Notes under the pieces: model-generated
Database searches by the model: none
The model's input: only the letters and a program-made list of their open reading frames with translations
Told to the model about the DNA's origin: nothing
Assembly (NCBI GenBank): GCA_963720645.1
Contig: CAVRFX010000011.1
Location: 62,001 to 126,000, forward strand
Length of the DNA stretch: 64,000 nt
Origin: RYN-230 sp963720645
GTDB lineage: Bacteria > Actinomycetota > Actinomycetes > Streptosporangiales > Streptosporangiaceae
Reading direction: 5' to 3'
In this document: positions 8,465 through 15,843 of the stretch, piece after piece
How the letters are laid out: each line of letters starts with the position of its first letter
Numbering within the stretch: position 1 is the stretch's first letter
Made by a program: the position numbers and the translations under genes

Positions 8465-9148
8465 TCAGCGGGGGGTGAGGCCCGCGAGGAGCTCGTCCAC
8501 CACCCGCCGCGCGTAGCCGGCGGAGATTCCCTCGGGCTGGTGCTTGCCCCGGCCGATGATCGCCCCGGTCAGCATGAACAGGGCCACCTCGAGGTCGACG
8601 TCCGGCCGCAGTTCCCCGGAGGCCATCCCGCGGCGCAGTACCGAACGGATCACGTCCCGGCGCGGCTCGACCACGGTCTCGGTGTACCTCGCCATGAGCC
8701 GGGGGAACTTGGCGCCCTCGCCGAGCAGCAGGGCGAACTCCCTGGCCCGCCGGGGGTCCGCGTAGTCGGCCGCCATGGTCTCCATCAGGTCGACCAGGTC
8801 GTCGCGGACCGACTCGCCGCGCGGCTGCGGCAGCGGGTTCTTCAGCGCGGCCAGCGCGTCCAGCAGCAGGTCTTCCTTGCCAGGCCAGCGGCGGTAGATG
8901 GTGGCCTTGCCCACGCCGGCCTTGGCGGCCACCTTCTCGATGCACAGGCCCTCGACGCCGTGCTCCGCGAACACGCAGAGGGCGGCGTCGATGATCGCGC
9001 GGTCGGCCTGCTCGCTGCGCGGGCGGCCGGGCCGGCGCGGCCGGGCCGCGGGGACCAGGCCCTCCGGCCCGGCCCCCGCGCCCTGCTCAGCCACGCCCTG
9101 CCCAGCCACGCCCTGCTCAGCCACGGTCTTGGCGTGCGATGCGGCCAT
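8465..9148 (-). CDS. TetR/AcrR family repressor, probable regulator of the adjacent efflux pump
   Basis: A 227-residue protein. A disordered N-terminal stretch (AEQGVAGQGVAEQG) and a basic RRPGRPRSEQ patch precede the helix-turn-helix (AIIDAALCVFAEHGVEG ... VAAKAGVGKATIYRRWPGKEDLL, residues about 55-105). The rest is the ligand-binding helical domain. The ATG at 9148 lies 4 bp after the TAG (9153-9155) that would end the pump gene in its proper frame, which argues that these are two genes. As read, the frames are joined into one 625-codon ORF by indels; that fusion is considered artificial. The predicted operator is 11003-11025, upstream of the pump. Confidence 0.85.
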   Translation of the reverse strand: MAASHAKTVAEQGVAGQGVAEQGAGAGPEGLVPAARPRRPGRPRSEQADRAIIDAALCVFAEHGVEGLCIEKVAAKAGVGKATIYRRWPGKEDLLLDALAALKNPLPQPRGESVRDDLVDLMETMAADYADPRRAREFALLLGEGAKFPRLMARYTETVVEPRRDVIRSVLRRGMASGELRPDVDLEVALFMLTGAIIGRGKHQPEGISAGYARRVVDELLAGLTPR

Positions 9149-9152
9149 GGCC

Positions 9153-10883
9153 CTAGTTTTCCACTCCGGCCTCGACGGCCACCTCGGCCCGGGCCAGCTC
9201 GGCCCGGGCCAGCTCGGCCTGGGCCAGCTCGCGCGCTGGGCCAGCTCAGGCTGCGCCGTCTCCGCCTGGGCCAGCTTCGCCTGGGCAGCAGCGCGGCCCG
9301 GCATCCAGATCAGCACGACCAGCGCGCCGAGCAGCGTGATCACCGCGGAGATGGCCGTGGTGACATGCATCGCGTGCACGAAGGCGGCGTCACCGAACTG
9401 GTCGAGGCGCAGTCCCGCGTGACCCAGCTTGGCGGCCACGGTGTCGGTAGCGGTGATGGAGCCCGTCGCGGCGTTCCGCGCGGAGGCGGGCAGGGCGGTC
9501 AGGTGCGGGCTGAGCTGGCCACGGTAGACCTGGGCCAGGATCGACCCGAGGACGGCGACGCCAAGTGCCCCGGCGACCTGGCGGGCGGTGTTGGTCAGCG
9601 CCGAGCCGGAACCGGCCCGCTCCCTGGGCACCACGGACATGACGGCCTCGGTGGCCGGGGGCATCACGGTGCCCATGCCCGCGCCCTGGATGAAGAAGAT
9701 GACGCCCAGCACCCAGATCGGCGTGCTCACGCCGAGCAGCAGGTAGCCACCCAGCGCAACCGCCACGGTGATCAGCCCGGTCGCGGCGACGGCCTTGGTG
9801 CCGTACCGCCTGACCAGCCGGGCACTGCGCGGCGCCATCAGCATCTGGCCCGCCGCGAACGGCAGGGTCAGCAGGCCCGCGTACAGCGGGCTGTAGCCGC
9901 GCACGCTCTGCAGGTAGAAGCTGAGGAAGAACAGCGCGCCCATCATGCCGAAGAAGACCAGCCCGAGCGCGCCGACCGCGGAGGACAGCCGGGGGTCGCG
10001 GAACAGCTTCACGTCCAGCGACGGGTGGCTGAGCCGGGTCTCATACCAGCCGAACAGGGCCAGTACCGCGAGTCCTGCGATGGTGATGCCGAGCACGTCC
10101 CAGTGGATCCAGGAGCCCTTCTCGCCGCCCTGGATGATGCCGTACACCACGAGCACCAGGCCGACGATGGACATCAGCACGCCCAGGTAGTCGATGCGGC
10201 CCGGGTTGGGGTTCCGCGACTCCGGCACGAGCAGCAGGATGGCCAGCACGCCGGCCGCGGTGAGCGGGACGTTGATCAGGAAGACGCTGCCCCACCAGAA
10301 GTGGGCCAGCAGCAGCCCGCCGACGATCGGGCCGATCGCCACGCCGATGCCGACGGCGGTGGCCCAGATGCCGATGGCCTTGGCGCGCTCGCGCGGGATC
10401 GAACACGTTGGAGATGATGGACAGCGTCTGCGGCATGACGGCCGCCGCGCCGAGGCCCATGGCGGCCCGCGCGAAGATCAGCTGGTCCGGGTTGCGTGAA
10501 TAGGCGGTGATCAGCGAGAACACGCCGAACGCCGCCATCCCGAACATCAGCATCTTCTTGCGGCCGATCCGGTCGCCGATCACCCCGAAGGTGAACAGCA
10601 GGCCGGCGAACACCAGCGTGTAGGAGTTGATCCCCCACTCGAGCTGGCTCTGGCTGGCGCCCAGTCCGGCCGGCTTGGGCTCGGCGATGGTCTTGAGCGC
10701 GACGTTCAGCACCGTGTTATCGAGCACGATGGCGATGAGGCTGATGACCAGCACGCCGAGGATGGCCCAGCGGCGGCGGTAGATCCGGTCAGCGGCGGCA
10801 TCGGCGGCCCGGCTGAGGGTGGCCGAGCCAGATGGACCCGCGGCCGACTGCCCGGCGGCGGGTCGAGTGTTGCGGTGATCCAT
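9153..10883 (-). CDS. DHA2-type (EmrB/QacA) MFS efflux pump, frame broken twice as read
   Basis: The gene begins at ATG 10883, with AAGGA upstream, as a 14-TM drug:H+ antiporter: motif D1-like LDNTVLNVAL in TM1 and motif A GDRIGRKKMLMFG after TM2. Near 10384-10400 the frame changes. SIISNVFDP is followed in the next frame by RERAKAIGIWATAVG and the rest of the transporter, implying one surplus base in a CCCGCGCGAG run. At 9229-9236 a second shift in GCGCGC diverts the C-terminus. Without it the protein would end in an amphipathic ELAQAELARAELARAEV tail and stop at TAG 9153-9155, 4 bp before tetR. Either the pump is a pseudogene or both shifts are sequence errors; conservation on both sides favours errors. 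Confidence 0.82.
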
Positions 10884-11002
10884 AACGTCCTTCTGGTGAG
10901 AGGGAAGGCCGTCGCGGATGGCGGCGTTACCCCGGTTGCGAACGGTCCGCCGGCGGCCCCGCCGGCAGGTGTCCCGGCGCGTCATCGCGCCGGGGAAGCT
11001 AT

Positions 11003-11025
11003 CGATACGGAACTCGGCCGTATCG
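11003..11025. promoter_or_regulatory. Palindromic operator candidate for the TetR repressor
   Basis: CGATACGG-N7-CCGTATCG, with 8-bp arms at 11003-11010 and 11018-11025, is AT-richer than its surroundings and lies 120 bp upstream of the pump start. Length and symmetry suit a TetR dimer. -10-like hexamers on the minus strand overlap it. Confidence 0.5.
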
Positions 11026-11040
11026 TAAAAGATTCCCGGC

Positions 11041-11093
11041 ACCCGGAAGATTTTTCCGGGTCCATGGGCCCGGCTCGGAGGGCCCATGGACCC
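11041..11093. promoter_or_regulatory. Two mutually exclusive inverted repeats upstream of the efflux pump
   Basis: Repeat one: 8-bp arms 11041-11048 and 11054-11061 (loop 5). Repeat two: 14-bp perfect arms 11058-11071 and 11080-11093 (loop 8). They share 11058-11061, so only one hairpin can form at a time. No U-tract follows either. They could be an attenuator-like switch or stacked operator sites in the pump/panB divergent region. Apart from these and 11003-11025, nothing else was recognised in 10884-11201. Confidence 0.45.
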
Positions 11094-11201
11094 CGAAAAG
11101 CACACCGTGGTCACGGGGGCTATCTCCAGCGCCATCGCACGTGTCATGATCGAAAGGTCCGGGGACGCCGCCACGGCGCCACGAGACTGGAGGAACCCAG
11201 A

Positions 11202-11398
11202 ATGAATGATTTCACTGGGAGCCAGGGCACGGCCGCTACCGAGACGCGGACCAGTGCACCAGCCCCCGCCGCCCCGCACGCAGCAGCCACCTCTGCCCGC
11301 CGCCCAGCACGGCACCGGCCAGCACGGCACCGGCCAGCACGGCACCGGCCAGCACGGGCCGGAGCGAGCCCCTCTACGGCGGCCGCGCCACCCGCCGG
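11202..11398 (+). other. Probable true N-terminal segment of panB, out of frame as read
   Basis: ATG 11202 has an ideal Shine-Dalgarno (GGAGGA at 11189-11194, 7-nt spacing) and reads MNDFTGSQGTAATETRTSAPAP, a plausible disordered N-terminus, but stays in a frame that ends at 11402. Conserved PanB residues preceding the GTG at 11399 (EPLYGGRATRR) are encoded in the PanB frame from about 11366. One deletion or two insertions between 11202 and 11372 would join them. The segment contains the 15-bp repeat at 11305-11356. Confidence 0.6.
11305..11356. repeat. 15-bp tandem repeat (3 exact copies plus partial) in the panB leader
   Basis: Exact copies at 11305-11319, 11320-11334 and 11335-11349, then a 7-nt partial copy. 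The unit is in multiples of three and reads Pro/Ala/His/Arg-rich in the ATG 11202 frame. Confidence 0.85.
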
Positions 11399-12184
11399 GT
11401 GACCGTCAGCGACCTGGCCAAGGCCAAGGCCCGGGGCGAGAAGTGGCCCATGCTCACCGCCTACGATGCGCTGACCGCGCACGTGTTCGACGAGGCCGGC
11501 ATCCCGGTCCTCCTGGTCGGTGACTCCGCCGGGATGGTCGTCTTCGGTCACGAAACAACGATCCCGGTCACCCTGGACGAGCTCATCCCGCTGACCGCGG
11601 CCGTGGTGCGCGGCACCAGCCGGGCCCTCGTCGTCGCCGACCTGCCGTTCGGCTCGTACCAGGCCTCGCCCGGGGCGGCCCTCGCGGCCGGGATCAGGTT
11701 CCTCAAGGAGGCCGGCGCGCACGCGGTCAAGCTGGAGGGCGGCCGCCGGGTGGTCCATCAGGCCGAGGAGCTGGTCGCGGCCGGCATCCCGGTCATGGGG
11801 CACCTGGGTCTCACGCCCCAGTCGGTCAACGTGTTCGGTGGTTACCGGGTGCAGGGCCGGGGTGAGGACGGCCAGCAGCTGCTCCAGGACGCGAAGGCCC
11901 TGGAGACGGCGGGCGCGTTCGCGGTCGTGCTCGAGTGCGTGCCCGCGGAACTGGCGGCCCGGGTGACCGACACGGTCTCCATCCCCACCATCGGGATCGG
12001 CGCCGGCCCGGACTGTGACGCGCAGGTGCTGGTGTGGCAGGACATGGCCGGGCTCTCCCCGCGGACCCCGAAGTTCGTCAAGCGCTACGCGGACATGGCC
12101 GGCGTGCTCGGCCAGGCCGCGCAGTCGTTCGCGGACGATGTCGTCGGCGGCCGGTTCCCGGCCGAGGAGAACTCCTATCGCTGA
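11399..12184 (+). CDS. panB: 3-methyl-2-oxobutanoate hydroxymethyltransferase
   Basis: PanB transfers a hydroxymethyl group from methylene-tetrahydrofolate to ketoisovalerate, the first step of pantothenate synthesis. The frame gives 261 residues from a GTG. Motifs are KWPMLTAYDALTA, the metal-binding LLVGDSAGMVVFG, VVADLPFGSYQ, AVKLEGG, GIPVMGHLGLTPQSVNVFGGYRVQGRG, VLECVPAELA, IPTIGIGAGPDCDAQVLVWQDMAGL and the C-terminal KFVKRYADM. The GTG has no Shine-Dalgarno, and homologues start 30-40 residues earlier. The true start is probably ATG 11202, separated by a frame break. It stands alone, with no panC or panD nearby. Confidence 0.95.
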   Translation: MTVSDLAKAKARGEKWPMLTAYDALTAHVFDEAGIPVLLVGDSAGMVVFGHETTIPVTLDELIPLTAAVVRGTSRALVVADLPFGSYQASPGAALAAGIRFLKEAGAHAVKLEGGRRVVHQAEELVAAGIPVMGHLGLTPQSVNVFGGYRVQGRGEDGQQLLQDAKALETAGAFAVVLECVPAELAARVTDTVSIPTIGIGAGPDCDAQVLVWQDMAGLSPRTPKFVKRYADMAGVLGQAAQSFADDVVGGRFPAEENSYR

Positions 12185-12330
12185 TCAGCCCGCTCGCCGG
12201 GTGAAGCCGCCGGCCTGGCCCCGAATGACCCATTCGGGCACATATATCCCTTCGGCGACTTAGACTTCTGGCGCCAGTGTGGTGCGCGGAATTCCCCGGG
12301 GGTCTGCGCGGCATCCCCGGAGGATTACTG

Positions 12331-13036
12331 ATGAGGCGCGTACCGGCCCTGCTCCCGGTATCGGCGTTCGCCGCCGGCCTCGCCCTGGCCGTCACCGGCT
12401 GCTCCGGCGGGGGGAGCCGGTCCACCCAGGCCGAGCAGGCCATGTATGCCGCGGTCAGCAAGCCGGTCGCCGCGACCACATCGCTGCCGGCCGGGCAGAA
12501 GTGGGCCGGCGGCCCGGCCCAGGGGCTGCGGGTGGCGGTCCCGGCGGGATGGGTCACGGTGGCCCCGGATGCCCGCCGCGGTGCGCTGCACGCTGTCGGC
12601 CTCGGACGGCTCAAGCCGGCCGGTGCTGGACTCGGTCCTGCCGGGCTGGAGCAGCCCCGGGTCGGTGACCCTGGCCGACCCCGGCTCGGCGGGCGGAAAT
12701 TCCAGCGACCAGGCGGTCATGTCGCTCAGCTGCGCACCCGCCGGCCTTCCCGCGGGCACCAACGCGCTGACCGGCCTGAACACGCTGGCCGAACAGGAAT
12801 TCACCGCCATCAACTCCAGCAACGCCCAGCTCGGCCAGACCACCGTGGACGGCCGTACCGCGGTGCTGGTCTACAACCAGATGAGCGTGGGCCCGGCCAA
12901 CGTCACCGCGCTCCAGTACGCCATCGCGGCGCCGGCCGGCCGGACCTGTTACGTCACGCTGGCCACCCAGAAGCAGGTGCCCTACATGCCGGTCTTCTCC
13001 CGGCTGCGGCCCTCGATCCAGGTCCTAGGCACCTGA
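12331..13036 (+). CDS. Secreted lipoprotein of unknown function, frameshifted as read
   Basis: ATG 12331 follows a perfect GGAGGA. The signal peptide MRRVPALLPVSAFAAGLALAV ends in a lipobox VTGC, so the mature protein is lipid-anchored outside the membrane. The first frame gives GQKWAGGPAQGLRVAVPAGWVTVAPDA, then the reading must move by one base near 12570-12580 (a surplus C in GCCCGCC) to continue with AVRCTLSASDGSS and run to GT at 13036, about 234 residues in all. Two cysteines (RCTLS, SLSCAP) could pair. The last 12 bases overlap the convergent Clp-N gene. No family was recognised. Confidence 0.72.
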
Positions 13037-13768
13037 GCCGGGCCGGCTGGCCGCGATCTCCGCGAACAACATCCTGATCTGCTGCTGCACCGCCGGCTTG
13101 GTCACCCCGAGCCCGGCCAGCGTGGCCGCGGTGCCGTCCTGCTCGTCCACCAGGCCGAGCAGGATGTGCTCGGTGCCGATGTAGTTGTGGCCGAGGTGCA
13201 GGGCCTGCCGCAGCGCGGCCTTCAGCGTGGCCACCGCGGCTGGTCCGAGCGGCACCCGCTCCGCGGAGCCTTCCCCTTCCGCCGCCGGCGCGGCCTCAGG
13301 CAGGCCCAGCGCCGACCGCAATCCCGTGTCGGTGACCCCCAGGCCGGTCATGGCCCGTGCGGCCAGCCCTTCCGGCTGGGTCATCAGGGCGGCCGCCAGG
13401 TGGGCACTGCCGATCCCGGCCACATCCGCGGCCCGGGCCAGGTCCTCGGCCGCGGTCAGCACGTCGCGGGCCCGCTGGGTGAACCGGGAGAAGTCGCCGA
13501 ACCCCGGCTCCATCTTGACCGGGCCGCGGGGCACGAACCGCTGCTGCGCCGCCTGCTTGCTGACACCCATGCTGGCGCCGATCTGGCTCCAGGACGCGCC
13601 CGAGCGCCGGGCCTGATCCACGAAATGGCCGATCAGTGCGTCGGCCTGGTCACTGAGCTGGGCCGACACCATGACCGCGTCGGAGAGGTTGTCCAGCGGC
13701 GAGCCTGCCGGGTGCTGGACCTTGACGAAGGTGATCAGCGTGTCCAGCGAGATGGGTGAGGATGTCAT
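13025..13768 (-). CDS. Clp N-domain protein with N-terminal helix-turn-helix, probable autoregulator
   Basis: A 247-residue protein with no AAA+ module. Residues 1-75 form a helical region with an HTH-like segment, SGASWSQIGASMGVSKQAAQQRF (about 52-74). Residues about 93-247 hold a double Clp-N repeat of the kind that recruits substrates to ClpC: FTQRARDVLTAAEDLARAA...IGSAHLAAALM, then LKAALRQALHLGHNYIGTEHILLGLV. No Walker motif is present. Such proteins could act as adaptors, and here the HTH suggests DNA binding. Its promoter carries two copies of the same palindrome (13771-13816) over the -10 and -35 elements, and transcription appears leaderless. Autorepression is inferred. Confidence 0.83.
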   Translation of the reverse strand: MTSSPISLDTLITFVKVQHPAGSPLDNLSDAVMVSAQLSDQADALIGHFVDQARRSGASWSQIGASMGVSKQAAQQRFVPRGPVKMEPGFGDFSRFTQRARDVLTAAEDLARAADVAGIGSAHLAAALMTQPEGLAARAMTGLGVTDTGLRSALGLPEAAPAAEGEGSAERVPLGPAAVATLKAALRQALHLGHNYIGTEHILLGLVDEQDGTAATLAGLGVTKPAVQQQIRMLFAEIAASRPGSGA

Positions 13769-13770
13769 GC

Positions 13771-13816
13771 GTCAAGGCTAGGTTGACCCAGCCCCGCTCG
13801 TCAAGGCTGGATTGAC
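13771..13816 (-). promoter_or_regulatory. Leaderless promoter with twin GTCAA-N7-TTGAC operators
   Basis: Operators at 13771-13787 and 13800-13816 share the form GTCAAGGCT-N3-TTGAC and are 29 bp apart. On the minus strand, TTGACG (-35, 13804-13799) is 18 nt from TAGCCT (-10, 13780-13775), and the ATG follows 6 nt after the -10. Each operator covers one promoter element, a layout expected for repression by the gene's own product. Confidence 0.62.
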
Positions 13817-13916
13817 GCTGCGGGCCGCGCAGCATCTCTCTTCTCCGCAACGAAGACCACCCCGCCCCCTCACTCCCGCCGGGCGCGGGAAGCCGGGGCC
13901 AGCGCCGGGGCGCGGG

Positions 13917-14603
13917 TCAGATGTCGGTGATGCGCAGGCCCGCGTGGGCCTTGTAGCGGCGGTTGACCGACACGAGGTTGCAGGTCAGCGCCTCGACCTG
14001 GCTGCAGTTGCGGAGCCGGCCGGCGTAGACGCCCCGGACCCCGGGGATGCGCGCGGCGAGCGCCTGCACGAGGTCGGTGGCGCCGCGGTCGTCGCCGAGC
14101 ACCATGACGTCAAGATCGACCGACTCGATCTCCGGGTCCAGCAGCACGACCGCGGACACGTGGTGGAAGGCCCCCACCACACGGCTGGCCGGCAGCACCG
14201 TGGCCGCCTGCTGCGCGGCGCTGCCCTCGGGGACCGGCAGCGGGTAGGCCCCGCGCTGGTCGAACCCGATCGGGTTGACGCAGTCGATCACGATCTTGCC
14301 GGTCAGCGGCCCGGCCAGCGAGGCCAGCAGGTCCCGGTGGCCTTCCCAGGGCACCGCGACGATCACGACGTCCGCCTCGCGTGCGGCGTCGGCGTTCGCC
14401 ATCCCGCGGATCCCTCCGCCGCCCAGCTCCGCCGCGGCCGTCTGGGCGCGTTCCTCGCGCCGCGAGCCGATGATCACCGGGTTGCCGGCCGCGGCGAGCC
14501 GGTGCGCGAGACCCCGGCCCTGATCGCCGGTACCCCCCAGGACCCCCACGATCAGGTCGGCGACATCTTTGTCCAAAGTGGAAGATCCTTGCTCCGCGGC
14601 CAT
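13917..14603 (-). CDS. npdG: F420H2:NADP+ oxidoreductase (NADPH-dependent F420 reductase)
   Basis: A 228-residue Rossmann protein that exchanges hydride between NADPH and coenzyme F420. LIVGVLGGTGDQGRGLAHRLA is the dinucleotide-binding loop and IIGSRREERA the NADP 2'-phosphate region. Also visible are VVIVAVPWEGH, VIDCVNPIGFDQRG, the HHVSA segment (about residue 145) and a C-terminal CSQVEALTCNLVSVNRRY. Length fits the family. A 45-bp gap separates it from the divergent gene at 14649, so promoters overlap. It implies F420-dependent redox chemistry in the host; the SsuD-like enzyme nearby is FMN-type, so no direct link is claimed. Confidence 0.93.
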   Translation of the reverse strand: MAAEQGSSTLDKDVADLIVGVLGGTGDQGRGLAHRLAAAGNPVIIGSRREERAQTAAAELGGGGIRGMANADAAREADVVIVAVPWEGHRDLLASLAGPLTGKIVIDCVNPIGFDQRGAYPLPVPEGSAAQQAATVLPASRVVGAFHHVSAVVLLDPEIESVDLDVMVLGDDRGATDLVQALAARIPGVRGVYAGRLRNCSQVEALTCNLVSVNRRYKAHAGLRITDI

Positions 14604-14648
14604 GTCCTGATCCTGTCAGACCCCAGACGCGCGTGGCACGATGGGCCG

Positions 14649-15242
14649 ATGGACGCGGATCAGGTGGCTGCGCTGCGCGCCGTGCTCGCCCGGACCGGCT
14701 GGCTGGAGCGCACCACCGCGTTCGCCCGCGTACTGCGCCGTTCCCGGACCCCCGGCGGGCTGCTCGTGGTCGGGACCCCCGGGGATGAGCCGTGGCATCT
14801 CGCCGCGCACCTCGACGAGGAGAGCCGCCTGTCCGGTGCGCCCGAGCTGTGCCCCACCCTGGTCCGCTGGGCGCCCCCGCTGGACGCCCCGCCGCACCTG
14901 CGGATCGGCATGGGCCGGCTGGAACGGGCCGAGCGCGGGGAGACGGTGCTGGTCGTGGGCACTCAGGTCGCTCCGGCCCGGCTGCTCGAGCGGGTCAGCG
15001 ACGCCCGCAAACGCGCCACGGTACTCGCCCTCGACCAGGGCGATCCGGAGCTGGAGCAGCTGGCCCATGAGGTGCTCACGGTCACGCCCGGGATCGCCCC
15101 GGTCTCCTTCGACGGCGCCCAGCATCTGGTCAGCTCGTCAGCCGGGGAGCCGCCCGGACTGGGCCGGCGCGGGCTGCGGGAGTGGCTCAACCGGGTGCTC
15201 GAGACCGTGAGTGGGCCCGCCCCCGGCCAGCCCGGCGCCTGA
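14649..15242 (+). CDS. Conserved actinobacterial hypothetical protein
   Basis: A 197-residue protein starting MDADQVAALRAVLARTGWLER. It has no signal peptide or TM segment. GGLLVVGTPGDEPWHLAAHLDEES and TLVRWAPPLDAPPHL resemble a small alpha/beta fold. I do not recognise a catalytic signature. ATG 14649 is preferred to ATG 14641 because the latter is in another frame. The gene is divergent from npdG with a 45-bp shared promoter. A 23-bp duplication spans its stop codon (15223-15245 and again near 15257-15279). Confidence 0.7.
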   Translation: MDADQVAALRAVLARTGWLERTTAFARVLRRSRTPGGLLVVGTPGDEPWHLAAHLDEESRLSGAPELCPTLVRWAPPLDAPPHLRIGMGRLERAERGETVLVVGTQVAPARLLERVSDARKRATVLALDQGDPELEQLAHEVLTVTPGIAPVSFDGAQHLVSSSAGEPPGLGRRGLREWLNRVLETVSGPAPGQPGA

Positions 15243-15352
15243 CCCGCTCTCCCCCGCCCCGGCCAGCCCGGCGCCTGACCCACCCGCCGCTCGCCTCTCT
15301 CACGTCCAGCTCCTCTACCACACTGGCCCCGCAGGTCCCAGTATCTCGATTT

Positions 15353-15373
15353 TCCCTATTGACATTATAGGGA
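15353..15373. promoter_or_regulatory. Palindrome over a consensus -35, upstream of the SsuD-like operon
   Basis: TCCCTAT-N7-ATAGGGA (arms 15353-15359, 15367-15373) encloses a perfect TTGACA (15359-15364). It is the only AT-rich patch in the 343-bp gap 15243-15585 and lies about 210 bp before the first small ORF of the operon. It is probably an operator for an unidentified repressor. The rest of the gap shows no conserved coding. Confidence 0.45.
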
Positions 15374-15585
15374 TTGGCCTTCCACCATGGGTTCATGGTT
15401 GCAACCCACCCCTGGTCTCGAGCTGCCGTACCGGCCACCGCAGGCACCCCTGGCCGGTGTACCCGGCCCGCCGCCCTGCTCGCCGCCGAGCAGACCTAAC
15501 CGTCCGGATAAGCCGGCCGCACGCGGGCCCAGCCCCCGCGGCAGGCGGCCGGCGGTACGGCTGCCGTCACGAGTGAGGTTTGTCT

Positions 15586-15843
15586 ATGCCTGGAAACACA
15601 CCCACCGGCCTGCTCCCCACCGGGCCTGGCGGGCCCGGGACGGAGGTGAGCACCGCGTCCCGCGCCGCGCTGGCCGACCCGGCCAGGGGCGACGTGCCAA
15701 CCCCGGTCCGGATCACCCCGGCCCTGGTCAGCACCGAGCAGCCGGTGTCCAACGCGTTCACCACCTCGGGGCTCAATCCCGGCCACGTGGACTTCCAGAA
15801 CTTCCCCTGCTCCGGCTTCAGCGACACCGCCGGGGGGGCTTGA
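15586..15843 (+). CDS. Small ORF translationally coupled to the SsuD-like monooxygenase
   Basis: 85 codons beginning MPGNTPTGLLPTG and ending NFPCSGFSDTAGGA. The stop overlaps the next start (TGATG), a classic coupling arrangement, and a purine-rich GTGAGG lies upstream. The product is Pro/Thr/Gly-rich and polar with a single Cys, and has no signal peptide or recognisable domain. It could be a small accessory protein, a leader peptide for the operon or a degenerate gene remnant. A RiPP precursor role is not supported because no modifying enzyme is adjacent. Confidence 0.5.
   Translation: MPGNTPTGLLPTGPGGPGTEVSTASRAALADPARGDVPTPVRITPALVSTEQPVSNAFTTSGLNPGHVDFQNFPCSGFSDTAGGA

Noticed and set aside
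8540..10417. A 625-codon plus-strand open frame opposite the MFS/TetR genes
   Set aside because: It is the GC-bias shadow of the minus-strand coding; the translation is Gly/Arg/Gln-rich with no domain.
13771..13816. HspR HAIR element (CTTGAGT-N7-ACTCAAG) at the Clp-N promoter
   Set aside because: The arms are GTCAA/TTGAC and do not match the HAIR consensus, so a distinct operator is more likely.
15586..15843. RiPP precursor peptide
   Set aside because: No leader/core pattern and no RiPP-modifying enzyme in the neighbourhood; the following genes are flavin enzymes.
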